From positions 1-21,682 of the forward strand of contig CAMLHQ010000057.1 in the NCBI GenBank assembly GCA_946479785.1: a stretch of 21,682 nt of DNA, read 5' to 3'. Positions 7,325-15,388 of the stretch are shown in pieces. The stretch is from an uncultured Nitrospira sp. (lineage in GTDB: Bacteria; Nitrospirota; Nitrospiria; Nitrospirales; Nitrospiraceae). How positions within the stretch are numbered: position 1 is the first letter of the stretch; every line of letters begins with the position of its first letter. Made by a program: the position numbers and the translations under genes. The notes below the pieces were generated by a model. That model was given only the letters and a program-made list of their open reading frames with translations, was not told the origin of the DNA and did not search any database.

Positions 7325-7405
7325 CTGCGCGCCTGACCGAGCACCTCCCTTAATTTGACAATTCGATCGAGTCTGGTGTGCAGCGGTCCGCGAGCAGAGA
7401 GAGTC
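7325..7405 (-). repeat. Dispersed intergenic repeat, copy A (diverged)
   Basis: This copy lies in the 170-bp spacer between the TlpA-like gene and the 80-aa gene. On the minus strand it reads CTCTGCTCGCGGACCGC, GCACA and CGATCG, then AAGGG and GTGCTCG, in the same order and near-equal spacing as copy D (17841-17970). It lacks the GGGTGGGCGGGTGAGA box present in the other three copies. The similarity was found by eye and covers about 80 bases. Confidence 0.5.
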
Positions 7406-7421
7406 CCGACCGTCGCGCTCC

Positions 7422-7955
7422 TCACATCTTGCTACTTCCGCCTGCCAACAATTTTTCCACTTCTGCCACAATCACATCAGCCCCGGCCAGTTCCATATTC
7501 CCCACGCGCTGCCACCGAATCACGCCCTGCTGATCGATCACGTAGACGTTCGGAATGAATTTTCCACCGCCATACAGCTTGTCGGTGACTTTTGCCGGGT
7601 CTAACAGGTAGGGATAGGTCACTCTCACTGGAAACGCGGATAGAAACTCACCGACGTCTTTCTTGGAATTGCCGGATGAGTTGACGCCGATCACCGCCAC
7701 GTTTTTGCCTTGCGTCGCCTCGAACACTTTTTGGAGATTGGTCCCCTGCATCATGCAGGGATCGCAAATGTGAAAGAGCCCGAGCACGACCACCTTTCCT
7801 TTATAGGCATCCAACGACACCGCTTCGCCCGTAATGGCATTCAAGGCGAAGGGGGGAGCTTTCTCGCCGACCTTAAAGAACCCTGCCGCAAACAGCAGAT
7901 GGGCGGCAAACACGGGAAACACTAGAGCACCAAGTATGATAACGAGACGTTTCAT
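7422..7955 (-). CDS. TlpA/ResA-like thioredoxin-fold protein (redoxin), exported
   Basis: A 177-residue protein with an N-terminal hydrophobic segment (residues 3-24), so it is membrane-anchored or exported with the domain in the periplasm. The AhpC/TSA-redoxin domain starts at about residue 28 (KVGEKAPPFALNAITGE), with the active-site pair CDPC at 64-67, followed by VAVIGVNSSG and a cis-Pro region (KFIPNVYVID). It is expected to act in thiol-disulfide exchange, perhaps in cytochrome c or other periplasmic protein maturation; the partner is not identifiable. The start is decided by the ribosome site: GGAGG at 7965-7961 lies six bases before ATG 7955, and it overlaps the other ATG at 7967, making that one unlikely. 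Confidence 0.85.
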   Translation of the reverse strand: MKRLVIILGALVFPVFAAHLLFAAGFFKVGEKAPPFALNAITGEAVSLDAYKGKVVVLGLFHICDPCMMQGTNLQKVFEATQGKNVAVIGVNSSGNSKKDVGEFLSAFPVRVTYPYLLDPAKVTDKLYGGGKFIPNVYVIDQQGVIRWQRVGNMELAGADVIVAEVEKLLAGGSSKM

Positions 7956-8017
7956 GAAGGCCTCCATTCTTGAAGAGTGCGGAGAATAAGTCCTGAAATG
8001 AAGAACTTTCTCTCGCT

Positions 8018-8047
8018 ATCCTACCATGCAGTTTTTTTTGAGGGCAA
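8018..8047 (-). promoter_or_regulatory. Candidate promoter for the TlpA-like gene unit
   Basis: On the minus strand TTGCCC (8047-8042), an 18-bp spacer and TAGGAT (8023-8018) form a plausible promoter, with a start near 8011 and a leader of about 55 bases. The spacer contains a run of eight A. It sits in the 148-bp gap after purF, where no terminator hairpin was seen, so read-through from the purine genes remains possible. Confidence 0.35.
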
Positions 8048-8103
8048 CGGCGGCAATGAGGGGCAAGGTAGAGAATGTCGACGGGAGGACGACCAAGGAG
8101 AAT

Positions 8104-9534
8104 TTACGTTGGCCGCTCGAACAGGCCAAGCTGGAATTCTTCTGCCCTGGTAAAGGAAATGGGATACCGCTCCGTGAAACAGGCATTACAATAATGATCG
8201 GGAGCGCCGGGGGCGGATTTCAACATGCCGTCGAGGCTCAAATACGCCAAGCTGTCCGCCGTGATGTACTTGCGAATCTCTTCCGTAGAGTGGCTGGAGG
8301 CAATCAGCTCTTTTTTTGTCGGCGTATCAATCCCGTAAAAGCAGGGTGAAATGATCGGCGGAGAACTGATCCGCACATGCACTTCCTTGGCGCCGGCCTG
8401 GCGAATCATCTTCACAATTTTTCGGCTGGTCGTTCCACGGACCAGCGAATCATCGACAACGACCACCCGCTTGCCGTCCAACACCTCTGGCACGGCATTC
8501 AGCTTGACCTTCACGCCGAAGTGACGGATCGACTGTTCCGGCTCGATGAATGTGCGCCCGACGTAATGGTTTCTGATCAAACCGGTTTCGAAGGGAATCC
8601 CGCCGCCCTGGGCATATCCCAGTGCCGCCGGAACGCCCGAATCGGGAACCGGAATGACGATGTCGGCCGGCACCCAGGACTCCTGAGCCAGCTGCCGTCC
8701 CAGTGCTTTACGCGTGGCGTATACGGCATTCGCCCCGAAGATCTTGCTGTCAGGCCTGGCAAAGTACACGTACTCAAAGATGCACATGGCCGGCTGCACC
8801 GGCGCAAACGGCTTATAGCTCGTCACACCCTTCTCGTTGAGCACAACGAGTTCACCTGGCTCGATTTCGCGCACGACCTCGGCATCCAACAAATCGAACG
8901 CACACGTCTCCGAAGCCACCAGATAGGAATCCCGCAGCCGTCCAAGCGACAAGGGCCTGAACCCGTACGGATCGCGTGCGGCGATGATGCCATCATCCGT
9001 GAGGAGCACAACGGAAAAGGCGCCGCGGACTTGGCTGAGCGCGTCAATAATGCGTGCCAGCAGCGTATCGGCACGCGAGTGGGCGATCAGGTGAATGATG
9101 ACTTCGCTGTCGGACGTCGATTGAAAAATGGCGCCGTACGCTTCGAGTTCGTTGCGGAGCACCTGCGCATTGATGAGGTTGCCGTTGTGCGCCAGCGCGA
9201 GGTTGCCGAACGCAAAGTTGACCGTGAGGGGCTGGACATTCTTGAGATCCTGGCCTCCGGCCGTCGAGTACCGGTTATGGCCGATCGCCATCGAACCGGT
9301 CAGGTCCTTGAGGATCTGATTGTCATAAATGTCGGACACGAGCCCGACACCCTTGTGCACGTTGAAGTGCTCGCCGTTTCCGGACACGATGCCGGAGGCT
9401 TCCTGACCACGATGCTGTAATGCATAGAGACCGAGATAAGCGAGATTCGCCGCTTCTTTGTGCCCATAGACGCCAAAGACAGCGCACTCGTCGTGGAACT
9501 TGTCCGGACTGACGATGGGAAGTTCTTTGCGCAT
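8104..9534 (-). CDS. purF: Amidophosphoribosyltransferase PurF
   Basis: PurF makes 5-phosphoribosylamine from PRPP and glutamine, the first step of purine synthesis. The protein has 476 residues from ATG 9534. Residues 1-16 form a propeptide, and Cys17 ([10 protein letters not shown]) is the N-terminal nucleophile of the class II glutamine amidotransferase domain; [10 protein letters not shown] and HNGNL are intact. The phosphoribosyltransferase domain shows the PRPP loop [14 protein letters not shown] (357-370). Cys251, Cys398, Cys449 and Cys452 match the four ligands of the [4Fe-4S] cluster in Bacillus subtilis-type PurF, so this is the cluster-containing, propeptide-processed form. The start at 9534 is chosen over an ATG 48 bases upstream because it falls eight bases after the purL stop and gives a normal propeptide. 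It is the last gene of the purine run. Confidence 0.96.
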   Translation of the reverse strand: MRKELPIVSPDKFHDECAVFGVYGHKEAANLAYLGLYALQHRGQEASGIVSGNGEHFNVHKGVGLVSDIYDNQILKDLTGSMAIGHNRYSTAGGQDLKNVQPLTVNFAFGNLALAHNGNLINAQVLRNELEAYGAIFQSTSDSEVIIHLIAHSRADTLLARIIDALSQVRGAFSVVLLTDDGIIAARDPYGFRPLSLGRLRDSYLVASETCAFDLLDAEVVREIEPGELVVLNEKGVTSYKPFAPVQPAMCIFEYVYFARPDSKIFGANAVYATRKALGRQLAQESWVPADIVIPVPDSGVPAALGYAQGGGIPFETGLIRNHYVGRTFIEPEQSIRHFGVKVKLNAVPEVLDGKRVVVVDDSLVRGTTSRKIVKMIRQAGAKEVHVRISSPPIISPCFYGIDTPTKKELIASSHSTEEIRKYITADSLAYLSLDGMLKSAPGAPDHYCNACFTERYPISFTRAEEFQLGLFERPT

Positions 9535-9542
9535 GACCTTTG

Positions 9543-11795
9543 CTATTCGTGACTCAACAGTCGTTCGATCGCATTGGCCCACCGATCAGAGACGTCATCG
9601 ACAGGAAGATCGATGCGGCAGCCCTCGCTCCATTGGCCCTTCTCGACATCGATAACGAATCGGTCCCCGCCAACTGTCCCGATCTTGCCTGCCGGAATCC
9701 CGGCATCCCATGATCGATTCAGGACCGACTCCGCCACATCCGGTTTGACCGAAAGGATGATTCGCGACTGACTTTCACCGAACAAGAGGGTATCGCGACG
9801 CAGAGAATCGAGCCCCAATTTTACCACAGCACCCCGCTTCTTGCCCGGTGCGGATACGCAGCATTCAGCCAAGGCCACGGCCAGGCCACCATCCGAACAG
9901 TCATGCGCAGATTGTACCAGTCCCTCGTGAATCACATTCAGCACAAAATCTTGCAGCGCCTTCTCCGTCTCGAGGCTCAGGAACGGCGGTGAGCCTTGCT
10001 CCCGGTAATGGAGGACCTTCAGATATTCACTCCCACCCAGATCGTCTCGTGTCTTGCCGAGCAATAGAATGACATCTCCATCGTTCCGAAACCACTGAGT
10101 CATGGCTCGATCCGCCTGCTCGATCAGCCCAACCATGCCGAGCATGGGTGTCGGATAGATCGACAGCCCGTTGGTCTCATTGTAGAAACTCACGTTGCCA
10201 CTCACGATCGGAATCTTGAAATGTTCGCAGGCGTCCTTCATGCCCTCGATCGCCAACACGAACTGCCACATGATATCCGGCCGCTCCGGGTTACCGAAAT
10301 TCAAACAGTCGGTTAACCCGATCGGTTCCGCTCCCGAGCACACGAGATTCCGCGCCGCCTCTACCACCGCTAATCTCGCTCCCTCATAAGGGTGGAGCAG
10401 ACAGTATCGGCTATTGCAATCCACGGTCATCGCCACCGCTTTGTTCGTCCCCTTGATGCGGACGACTGCCGCGTCCGATCCGGGCCTGACCATCGTGTTC
10501 GTCCGCACCATATGGTCGTATTGTTCATACACCCAGCGCTTGCTTGCAATCGTTGGCGATTCCAACAACGAGAGCAATGCCGCATTCGCGTCCTTCACAT
10601 CGGGAATAGCGTCATAGTTCAGGTTCGTCAGCATATCGAGATAGGCAGGCGGCGAGTAGGGCCGTTCGTACCGTGGACCGTCGTCGGCCAGCGATTTCGC
10701 CGGAATCTCAGCCACCATTTTCCCTTGATCGATGACCCGCAGAATCCCGTCACCCGTAACCTTGCCGACGACCGCCACGTCGAGATCCCACTTCTTGCAG
10801 ATCCTAATGCACTCTACTTCCTTGCCGGCCTTCGCCACCATCAACATGCGTTCTTGTGACTCGGACAACATTAACTCGTACGGCGTCATACCCGGCTCAC
10901 GGCGTGGCACATGAGTCAGATCCAGTTCAATGCCGTTGCCGGCGCGCGAAGCCATTTCACAGGAGGAGCTCGTCAGTCCGGCGGCTCCCATGTCCTGAAT
11001 GCCAACCAGCAGATCGCCGGCCATCAATTCCAGACAGGCTTCGAGCAACAACTTTTCCTGGAAGGGATCGCCGACCTGAACCGTTGGCCGCTTCTGCTCC
11101 GATTGGTCGTCGAAGGCATCCGAGGCCATCGTCGCTCCGTGAATGCCGTCTCGCCCCGTCTTCGAGCCGAAATAGATGACCGGATTGCCGACACCGGCGG
11201 CCGTGCCACGGAAAATTTTGTCCTTGTGCGCGATACCCAGACAAAATGCATTCACGAGGGGATTGAGCGAATAGATATCGTCGAACCGCACTTCGCCACC
11301 GACCGTCGGTACACCCATACAATTGCCGTATCCGGCTATGCCGGCCACAACACCCTTCATGAGATGGCGATTCTTGGCCGTATCGAGTCCGCCAAACCGG
11401 AGCGAATCCAGCAAGGCAATCGGCCGCGCCCCCATGGTAAAGACATCGCGAAGAATCCCGCCCACACCGGTCGCCGCGCCTTGATACGGTTCGATGAACG
11501 ACGGATGGTTATGCGATTCCATCTTAAAGACCACACAGAGCCCATCACCGATATCCACTGCCCCGGCATTCTCGCCGGGCCCCTGCACTACCCGCGGCCC
11601 CGTCGTCGGCAGCTTCTTCAGATGCACGCGGGAGCTCTTGTACGAGCAATGCTCCGACCACATGACGGAGAACATGCCGAGCTCGGTCATGTTCGGCTCT
11701 CGCCCCAGAATCTCGACGATCTTCTTGAACTCATCGTCGGTCAGATTGTGCTGCGCGATGACGTCTTTGGTGATAATCGATGTGTTTGTGTTCAT
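9543..11795 (-). CDS. purL: Phosphoribosylformylglycinamidine synthase subunit PurL
   Basis: PurL converts FGAR to FGAM with ATP, using ammonia delivered by PurQ and assembled through PurS. The 750-residue length fits the small, three-subunit type of PurL. The N-terminal signature is clear: [19 protein letters not shown] with the conserved His49, then [14 protein letters not shown] and KMESHNHPS (substrate and ATP binding). Later segments [33 protein letters not shown] and [14 protein letters not shown] are typical of the duplicated AIRS-like domains. The start ATG 11795 lies six bases after the stop of the endonuclease V-like gene; purF starts eight bases after its stop. purS and purQ are present upstream, so the complete complex is encoded here. 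Confidence 0.97.
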   Translation of the reverse strand: MNTNTSIITKDVIAQHNLTDDEFKKIVEILGREPNMTELGMFSVMWSEHCSYKSSRVHLKKLPTTGPRVVQGPGENAGAVDIGDGLCVVFKMESHNHPSFIEPYQGAATGVGGILRDVFTMGARPIALLDSLRFGGLDTAKNRHLMKGVVAGIAGYGNCMGVPTVGGEVRFDDIYSLNPLVNAFCLGIAHKDKIFRGTAAGVGNPVIYFGSKTGRDGIHGATMASDAFDDQSEQKRPTVQVGDPFQEKLLLEACLELMAGDLLVGIQDMGAAGLTSSSCEMASRAGNGIELDLTHVPRREPGMTPYELMLSESQERMLMVAKAGKEVECIRICKKWDLDVAVVGKVTGDGILRVIDQGKMVAEIPAKSLADDGPRYERPYSPPAYLDMLTNLNYDAIPDVKDANAALLSLLESPTIASKRWVYEQYDHMVRTNTMVRPGSDAAVVRIKGTNKAVAMTVDCNSRYCLLHPYEGARLAVVEAARNLVCSGAEPIGLTDCLNFGNPERPDIMWQFVLAIEGMKDACEHFKIPIVSGNVSFYNETNGLSIYPTPMLGMVGLIEQADRAMTQWFRNDGDVILLLGKTRDDLGGSEYLKVLHYREQGSPPFLSLETEKALQDFVLNVIHEGLVQSAHDCSDGGLAVALAECCVSAPGKKRGAVVKLGLDSLRRDTLLFGESQSRIILSVKPDVAESVLNRSWDAGIPAGKIGTVGGDRFVIDVEKGQWSEGCRIDLPVDDVSDRWANAIERLLSHE

Positions 11796-11801
11796 GCTGG
11801 C

Positions 11802-12131
11802 CTAGACATCACACTGACAATGTTTGCTTCTCAACAGTTCGAGCTGCCTCCTCGGAGTGTCGACGAAAACCTCCTGGCGAGCACCACCAGAAGCCTGTTT
11901 CTTCGGGAGTGGGCTCCGATGCCGATAGCCTCGCACGGCCATTTCACTGACCAGCGCTTCATGCCGGCTATAGAGCGCTCTCAACTTGCCCTTCCAGCGC
12001 AACGTTTCCGGATGCCGCGCATAGCCTTTCTTGCCGTTCACCAGCACTGACCAAATCGCGTGCAACTCTCGATGCTCGCCGAGCAAGTGATTTCGACAGA
12101 GCCTCTTCGGCGAGATGTCCCAGACTCGCAT
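11802..12131 (-). CDS. Pyrimidine-dimer glycosylase / T4 endonuclease V-like protein
   Basis: A 109-residue protein resembling T4 endonuclease V (DenV; Pyr_excise family). The segment HLLGEHREL (15-23) matches HLMAEYREL of DenV, placing Arg21 and Glu22 at the positions of the DenV Arg22 and catalytic Glu23. The start MRVWDISPKRL resembles bacterial family members. Residues 38-75 (RHPETLRWKGKLRALYSRHE and the GYRHRSPL end) are also family-like. DenV uses the amino group of Thr2 after Met removal. Here residue 2 is Arg, which methionine aminopeptidase would not normally expose, so glycosylase activity is uncertain. There is no clear ribosome site at ATG 12131. The gene lies between purQ and purL and stops six bases before purL. 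Confidence 0.65.
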   Translation of the reverse strand: MRVWDISPKRLCRNHLLGEHRELHAIWSVLVNGKKGYARHPETLRWKGKLRALYSRHEALVSEMAVRGYRHRSPLPKKQASGGARQEVFVDTPRRQLELLRSKHCQCDV

Positions 12132-12201
12132 TATTGAAGCCGAGCGGGGCGAAACCTAGTGCGGTCGAGCCGGAGTGTTTGAGCAGCGCAGGCCTTGGCT
12201 G

Positions 12202-12918
12202 TCACGCTCCCACCATCTTCAACGGCTGCCTCTTCAAAAATTCCAACATCGACACAAATATCAACCGCCCGTCTTCGTTGCCCAACATTTCCTCGGCGCA
12301 GCGCTCCGGATGCGGCATCATGCCCAACACATTGCCTTCGGCATTGCGAATGCCGGCGATATTATCGAGCGAACCGTTCGGATTGGCCTCCGGTGTCACC
12401 TCGCCGTCCGGCGTGCAATAGCGAAAGACCACCTGAGCATTCGCCTGGAGTCCGGCCAACGTCACCGGATCGGTGTAGTAATTTCCTTCTGCGTGGGCAA
12501 TCGGAATCTTCAGCACCTGGCGTGGCATGCAGGCACTGGTAAACGGTGTCGCGGCATTCTCTACCCGCACATAGGTATCCTTGCAGACAAAATGCAGCGA
12601 CCGATTTCTCAACATCGCGCCGGGCAACAGCCCCGCTTCCAGTAAAATCTGAAACCCGTTACAGATGCCGATGACCAGACCGCCATTTTGTGCAAACTCT
12701 TTCACCGCTCCCATGACCGGCGAAAATCTGGCAATGGCGCCAGTCCGCAAGTAGTCGCCATACGAGAACCCGCCAGGGATCACAATCGCATCCAGCCCGG
12801 ACAACAAGGTCTCCTTGTGCCAGATCATTTCCACATATTGACCCAGCACGTCCCGAAAGACGTGCTGACAATCCTGGTCACAATTGCTGCCCGGGAAAAC
12901 CAGGACACCGATCTTCAC
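12202..12918 (-). CDS. purQ: Phosphoribosylformylglycinamidine synthase glutaminase subunit PurQ
   Basis: PurQ releases ammonia from glutamine for PurL. The 238-residue protein is a class I glutamine amidotransferase: the N-terminus [17 protein letters not shown], the [12 protein letters not shown] motif, the nucleophile Cys86 in GICNGFQ, and the catalytic His203-x-Glu205 in MMPHPER are all present. The length is normal for the family. Start ATG 12918 gives the conserved N-terminus. It follows purS after a 202-bp spacer that contains repeat copy B and precedes the endonuclease V-like gene by 70 bp. Confidence 0.97.
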   Translation of the reverse strand: MKIGVLVFPGSNCDQDCQHVFRDVLGQYVEMIWHKETLLSGLDAIVIPGGFSYGDYLRTGAIARFSPVMGAVKEFAQNGGLVIGICNGFQILLEAGLLPGAMLRNRSLHFVCKDTYVRVENAATPFTSACMPRQVLKIPIAHAEGNYYTDPVTLAGLQANAQVVFRYCTPDGEVTPEANPNGSLDNIAGIRNAEGNVLGMMPHPERCAEEMLGNEDGRLIFVSMLEFLKRQPLKMVGA

Positions 12919-12980
12919 TTCTTCCCCCTCCCAAAAAGCAGTTGAGCGAATATCGTTGCGCGGGTGGCACTGGCGGAGGG

Positions 12981-13095
12981 CGCTCTTCTCACCCGCCCAC
13001 CCAGCCGCGCCGGGACGCGGCGTTCACCAAGCGCCCGTAGCGGGGTCCCTACACCGGGCGGGGGAACGAGCACGGCGGGCTCCGCCTGTGACAGG
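12981..13095 (-). repeat. Dispersed intergenic repeat, copy B
   Basis: This copy lies in the purS-purQ spacer. It contains the exact box GGGTGGGCGGGTGAGA on the minus strand (13002-12987), next to a perfect hairpin GCCGCG-six bases-CGCGGC (13021-13004), and one GTGCTCG box (13073-13067). The spacer is very GC-rich. A 69-residue open frame crosses it, but it has no ribosome site and its peptide is not conserved in the other copies, so it is not called as a gene. Confidence 0.65.
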
Positions 13096-13120
13096 ACCCG
13101 CGCTCTTGTTCCAAAATACT

Positions 13121-13360
13121 TCACGTCAACTCGTACCGATATTCTTCAATAATCGTATTCGCCAACAACTTTTCACACATGGATCTCACTTGAGCCTCGG
13201 CCTTCGCCTTGTCCGTCTCGTTCATATCTAATTCCATGTACTTCCCGACCCGCACGTTCGCAGCGTTCTTGAACCCGAGCGAGTCGAGCGCATGCTCGAT
13301 CGCCTTCCCCTGGGGATCCAGAATGCCCTGCTTCAACGTGACATGAATCTTTGCCTTCAC
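13121..13360 (-). CDS. purS: Phosphoribosylformylglycinamidine synthase subunit PurS
   Basis: PurS is the small bridging subunit that lets PurQ and PurL form the FGAM synthase complex. It has 79 residues, the usual length, with the typical start MKAKIHVTLKQGILDPQGKA and the segments ALDSLGF, VRVGKYMELDM and the C-terminal CEKLLANTIIEEY. The start codon is GTG at 13360, which overlaps the TGA of the 72-aa membrane protein gene (GTGA), so translation of the two is coupled. It is followed by repeat copy B and purQ. Confidence 0.95.
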   Translation of the reverse strand: MKAKIHVTLKQGILDPQGKAIEHALDSLGFKNAANVRVGKYMELDMNETDKAKAEAQVRSMCEKLLANTIIEEYRYELT

Positions 13361-13575
13361 GATTTGCTCCCCTGCTCTCCCGATGCCTTGTTCAACCTAT
13401 CCACGTACTTTCGAATTTTGAAAATGCCTACGACGGTGGCAACACCGCCCACCGCGAGGCCCGCGAAGGCCCAGCGCCATGGTGAATCATCCAACCGATA
13501 TGCCATCATGGCAACGACACCCGCCCATACGAGCACCGCCGCCACTAACCCGTAATTCAAAAACCCACGCAGCAT
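13357..13575 (-). CDS. Small membrane protein upstream of purS, function unknown
   Basis: A 72-residue protein with two predicted transmembrane segments at about residues 6-25 (YGLVAAVLVWAGVVAMMAY) and 33-51 (WAFAGLAVGGVATVVGIFKI), joined by a short loop and followed by a basic tail (RKYVDRLNK). No family recognised. ATG 13575 is chosen because AAAGGAAG lies just upstream; an in-frame ATG at 13626 would add 17 residues without a ribosome site. The stop overlaps the GTG of purS. Why a membrane protein is coupled to PurS is unknown. Confidence 0.65.
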   Translation of the reverse strand: MLRGFLNYGLVAAVLVWAGVVAMMAYRLDDSPWRWAFAGLAVGGVATVVGIFKIRKYVDRLNKASGEQGSKS

Positions 13576-13650
13576 TTCTTCCTTTCCCTCCCCCACTCCC
13601 CAGTGAGGAAAGGTTACTGCTTCCAAATGAGGGATGCGGTGATCGGTTTC

Positions 13651-13832
13651 TACTGCGCGGCTATCTCACCCGCCCACCCTTAGCGCGCCCAGACGCGCCA
13701 CTGACCCTAGCGAGCACCGCCCGATAAAGGCTCCTTCAGAGTTTGCGGGTGCCTCGATCAGGGATGTCACCCGTGTTGATCCTACTGCGCCCGTGGAGGG
13801 AGCACCGCCGCGTTCCGCGAGCACAGAAACCG
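13651..13832 (-). repeat. Dispersed intergenic repeat, copy C (longest)
   Basis: This copy lies in the 283-bp spacer between purC and the small membrane protein. On the minus strand it has a GTGCTCGC box (13824-13817), a middle part of about 100 bases, a second GTGCTCGC box (13717-13710), the hairpin GGCGCG-six bases-CGCGCT (13699-13682) with an extra T-A pair outside, the exact box GGGTGGGCGGGTGAGA (13679-13664), and GCCGCGCAGT. The GGG runs in this copy (four within about 25 bases) could also form a G-quadruplex, which is speculation. Confidence 0.7.
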
Positions 13833-13858
13833 GCACCGCAGCCCTCACCACCGTCCGC

Positions 13859-14563
13859 TTACCCGCACACTCTTTTCAATACTTCTTGATACGCTTCCTC
13901 TATTTTCCCCAAGTCTTTTCTAAACCGATCCTTGTCCATCGACTCCTTCGTCGCCTGATCCCAGAACCGGCACGTATCCGGCGAAATCTCATCGGCCAGG
14001 ATCAGCTTGCCGTCGTGCAGGCCGAATTCCAGTTTGAAGTCAACCAAGATCATTTTACGTTCGGCGAAGAACGGCTGAAGAAGGCTGTTCACTTTCAATG
14101 CCAACCGCTTGATCTCCGCCATTTGCTCCGGTGTCGCCAGCTTCAGCAAGCGAACGTGCTCATCCGCGATCAACGGATCGCCCAGCGCGTCGTTCTTGTA
14201 GTACCACTCCACGATGGCCGGCTGGATGGCCTCCCCTTCCTTCAGTCCCAATCGTTTCGCCAGGCTGCCGGCAATGACGTTCCGCACGACCACTTCGACC
14301 GGGACGATCGTGACTTTCTTCGTGAGCATCTCACGATCACTTTTCCGCTCGACGAAATGCGTCGGTACGCCATTTTGCTCCAACATCCGGAAGAGCCGTT
14401 CCGACACCTTATTATTGACGATGCCTTTCTCGACGATCGTGCCTCGCTTCTGGGCGTTGAAGGCCGTGGCGTCATCCTTGAAATACTGCAAAACCTGGTC
14501 GGGATCTCCCGTCGTGAAGATTTTCTTGGCTTTGCCTTCGTAAAGCAGCGTGCCTGCTGTCAT
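13859..14563 (-). CDS. purC: Phosphoribosylaminoimidazole-succinocarboxamide synthase PurC
   Basis: PurC joins aspartate to CAIR with ATP to give SAICAR, which PurB then cleaves. The protein has 234 residues, a usual length, with the signature start LLYEGKAKKIF, the ATP-binding region, KKVTIVPVEVVVRNVIAGSL, and the LVDFKLEFG and ADEISPDTCRFWD segments conserved in SAICAR synthetases. ATG 14563 lies 30 bp after the stop of the chlorite dismutase gene; no strong ribosome site is seen. Its stop is followed by the long spacer with repeat copy C. Confidence 0.97.
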   Translation of the reverse strand: MTAGTLLYEGKAKKIFTTGDPDQVLQYFKDDATAFNAQKRGTIVEKGIVNNKVSERLFRMLEQNGVPTHFVERKSDREMLTKKVTIVPVEVVVRNVIAGSLAKRLGLKEGEAIQPAIVEWYYKNDALGDPLIADEHVRLLKLATPEQMAEIKRLALKVNSLLQPFFAERKMILVDFKLEFGLHDGKLILADEISPDTCRFWDQATKESMDKDRFRKDLGKIEEAYQEVLKRVCG

Positions 14564-14593
14564 GGTGTGGTTTCTTTCTTGTGGTCGGTGATA

Positions 14594-15388
14594 TTACTGC
14601 GCCAAAATTTCAATGATTTCATCCAACGACGTCGCCGTACCGAGCAACGTCGGATGCCCGAAGCGTCTGGTGTATTGAAACTCTTTCACCTGTTCCAGCG
14701 ACAAAATCAAACTGTGGAAGTCCTCCAGGTTAGACGTTTCAAAATAGGTAATAAAATCCATGTCATCGAGACCGGTCGAATGGTAGAGCTTCCGCTTGAC
14801 CGTTTTTTGGTAGGGCACGGCCGCCTCGGTATGTTCCTTCATCATCGCGGCACGCTTGTCCTGTTCGAGGCCCCACCAGTCCGCACTCTTCCTGATTGGA
14901 ATCACGATCACATAGGGCTTGGGACCGGGCTCGCTCGTCACCTTGAGGTCGGCTTTCAGCTGATCGGAAAAACCCGGCACGTAATTGGCCTTCTTCGTCA
15001 GGCCGTGCATGACGCCGGCAGCTTTCAAATGTTTCCCCATCAGACTGTTCTGAAGATCGACAAGGAACTTCTGTGTGTCGCGGAGTTCGGTCGAATGGAG
15101 GCGGAATAGAATATCCGCATGGTCTGAAAGCCCGCGCAAGAGATACACATCGATGGCAATCTGCTGGCGATGCTGTCCCACCACGCCCTTCATGGCCGTG
15201 AGATAGGCAATCCGCGCCGGCTGTTCCTCTTTGGTCCACTCCTCTTCCAAACTGAACGCGGCAAAAGTGCCATAGACACCCGGCTCGCTGAGAAGTTTCT
15301 CCCGATCGGCTGCCGCGAAACCGATCGCCGCCCACAATAGTGCGACCAAGCCTACGAATCCCATGAGGCCGACTCGAACTGCGGTCAT
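14594..15388 (-). CDS. cld: Chlorite dismutase, exported haem enzyme (Nitrospira type)
   Basis: The enzyme converts chlorite to chloride and oxygen. It has 264 residues. Residues 1-26 form a signal peptide with an AFA-like cleavage region (GFAAADREK), so it is periplasmic. The mature part resembles the N. defluvii enzyme throughout (GVYGTFA, LLRGLSDHAD, KTVKRKLYHSTGLDD, RRFGHPTLLG). By position it keeps the proximal haem ligand His186, its partner Glu236, Lys167, Trp171 and Trp172, and the distal Arg199 that marks chlorite-degrading members (N. defluvii 160, 210, 141, 145, 146 and 173). ATG 15388 overlaps the purB stop (ATGA), and AAAGGA lies upstream. Activity is likely; its role in a cell not growing on chlorate is unknown. 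Confidence 0.95.
   Translation of the reverse strand: MTAVRVGLMGFVGLVALLWAAIGFAAADREKLLSEPGVYGTFAAFSLEEEWTKEEQPARIAYLTAMKGVVGQHRQQIAIDVYLLRGLSDHADILFRLHSTELRDTQKFLVDLQNSLMGKHLKAAGVMHGLTKKANYVPGFSDQLKADLKVTSEPGPKPYVIVIPIRKSADWWGLEQDKRAAMMKEHTEAAVPYQKTVKRKLYHSTGLDDMDFITYFETSNLEDFHSLILSLEQVKEFQYTRRFGHPTLLGTATSLDEIIEILAQ

Noticed and set aside
8032..8039. Run of eight T on the plus strand as a terminator
   Set aside because: No hairpin precedes it and no plus-strand gene ends nearby. On the minus strand it is an A-run inside a likely promoter spacer.
8377..9420. Long plus-strand open frame (347 codons) antisense to purF
   Set aside because: purF is certain from its motifs on the other strand. 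The antisense frame has no recognisable domain or ribosome site and reflects codon bias.
10911..12050. Plus-strand open frame of 379 codons antisense to purL and the endonuclease V-like gene
   Set aside because: It crosses two well-supported minus-strand genes and their junction, and the peptide shows no family features.
12915..13124. Possible 69-codon gene between purS and purQ
   Set aside because: It lies in repeat copy B, has an Arg/Pro-rich composition and no ribosome site, and the frame is not preserved in the other copies.
13793..15109. Plus-strand open frame of 438 codons antisense to purC and cld
   Set aside because: It is a shadow of two certain genes and has no supporting motif.
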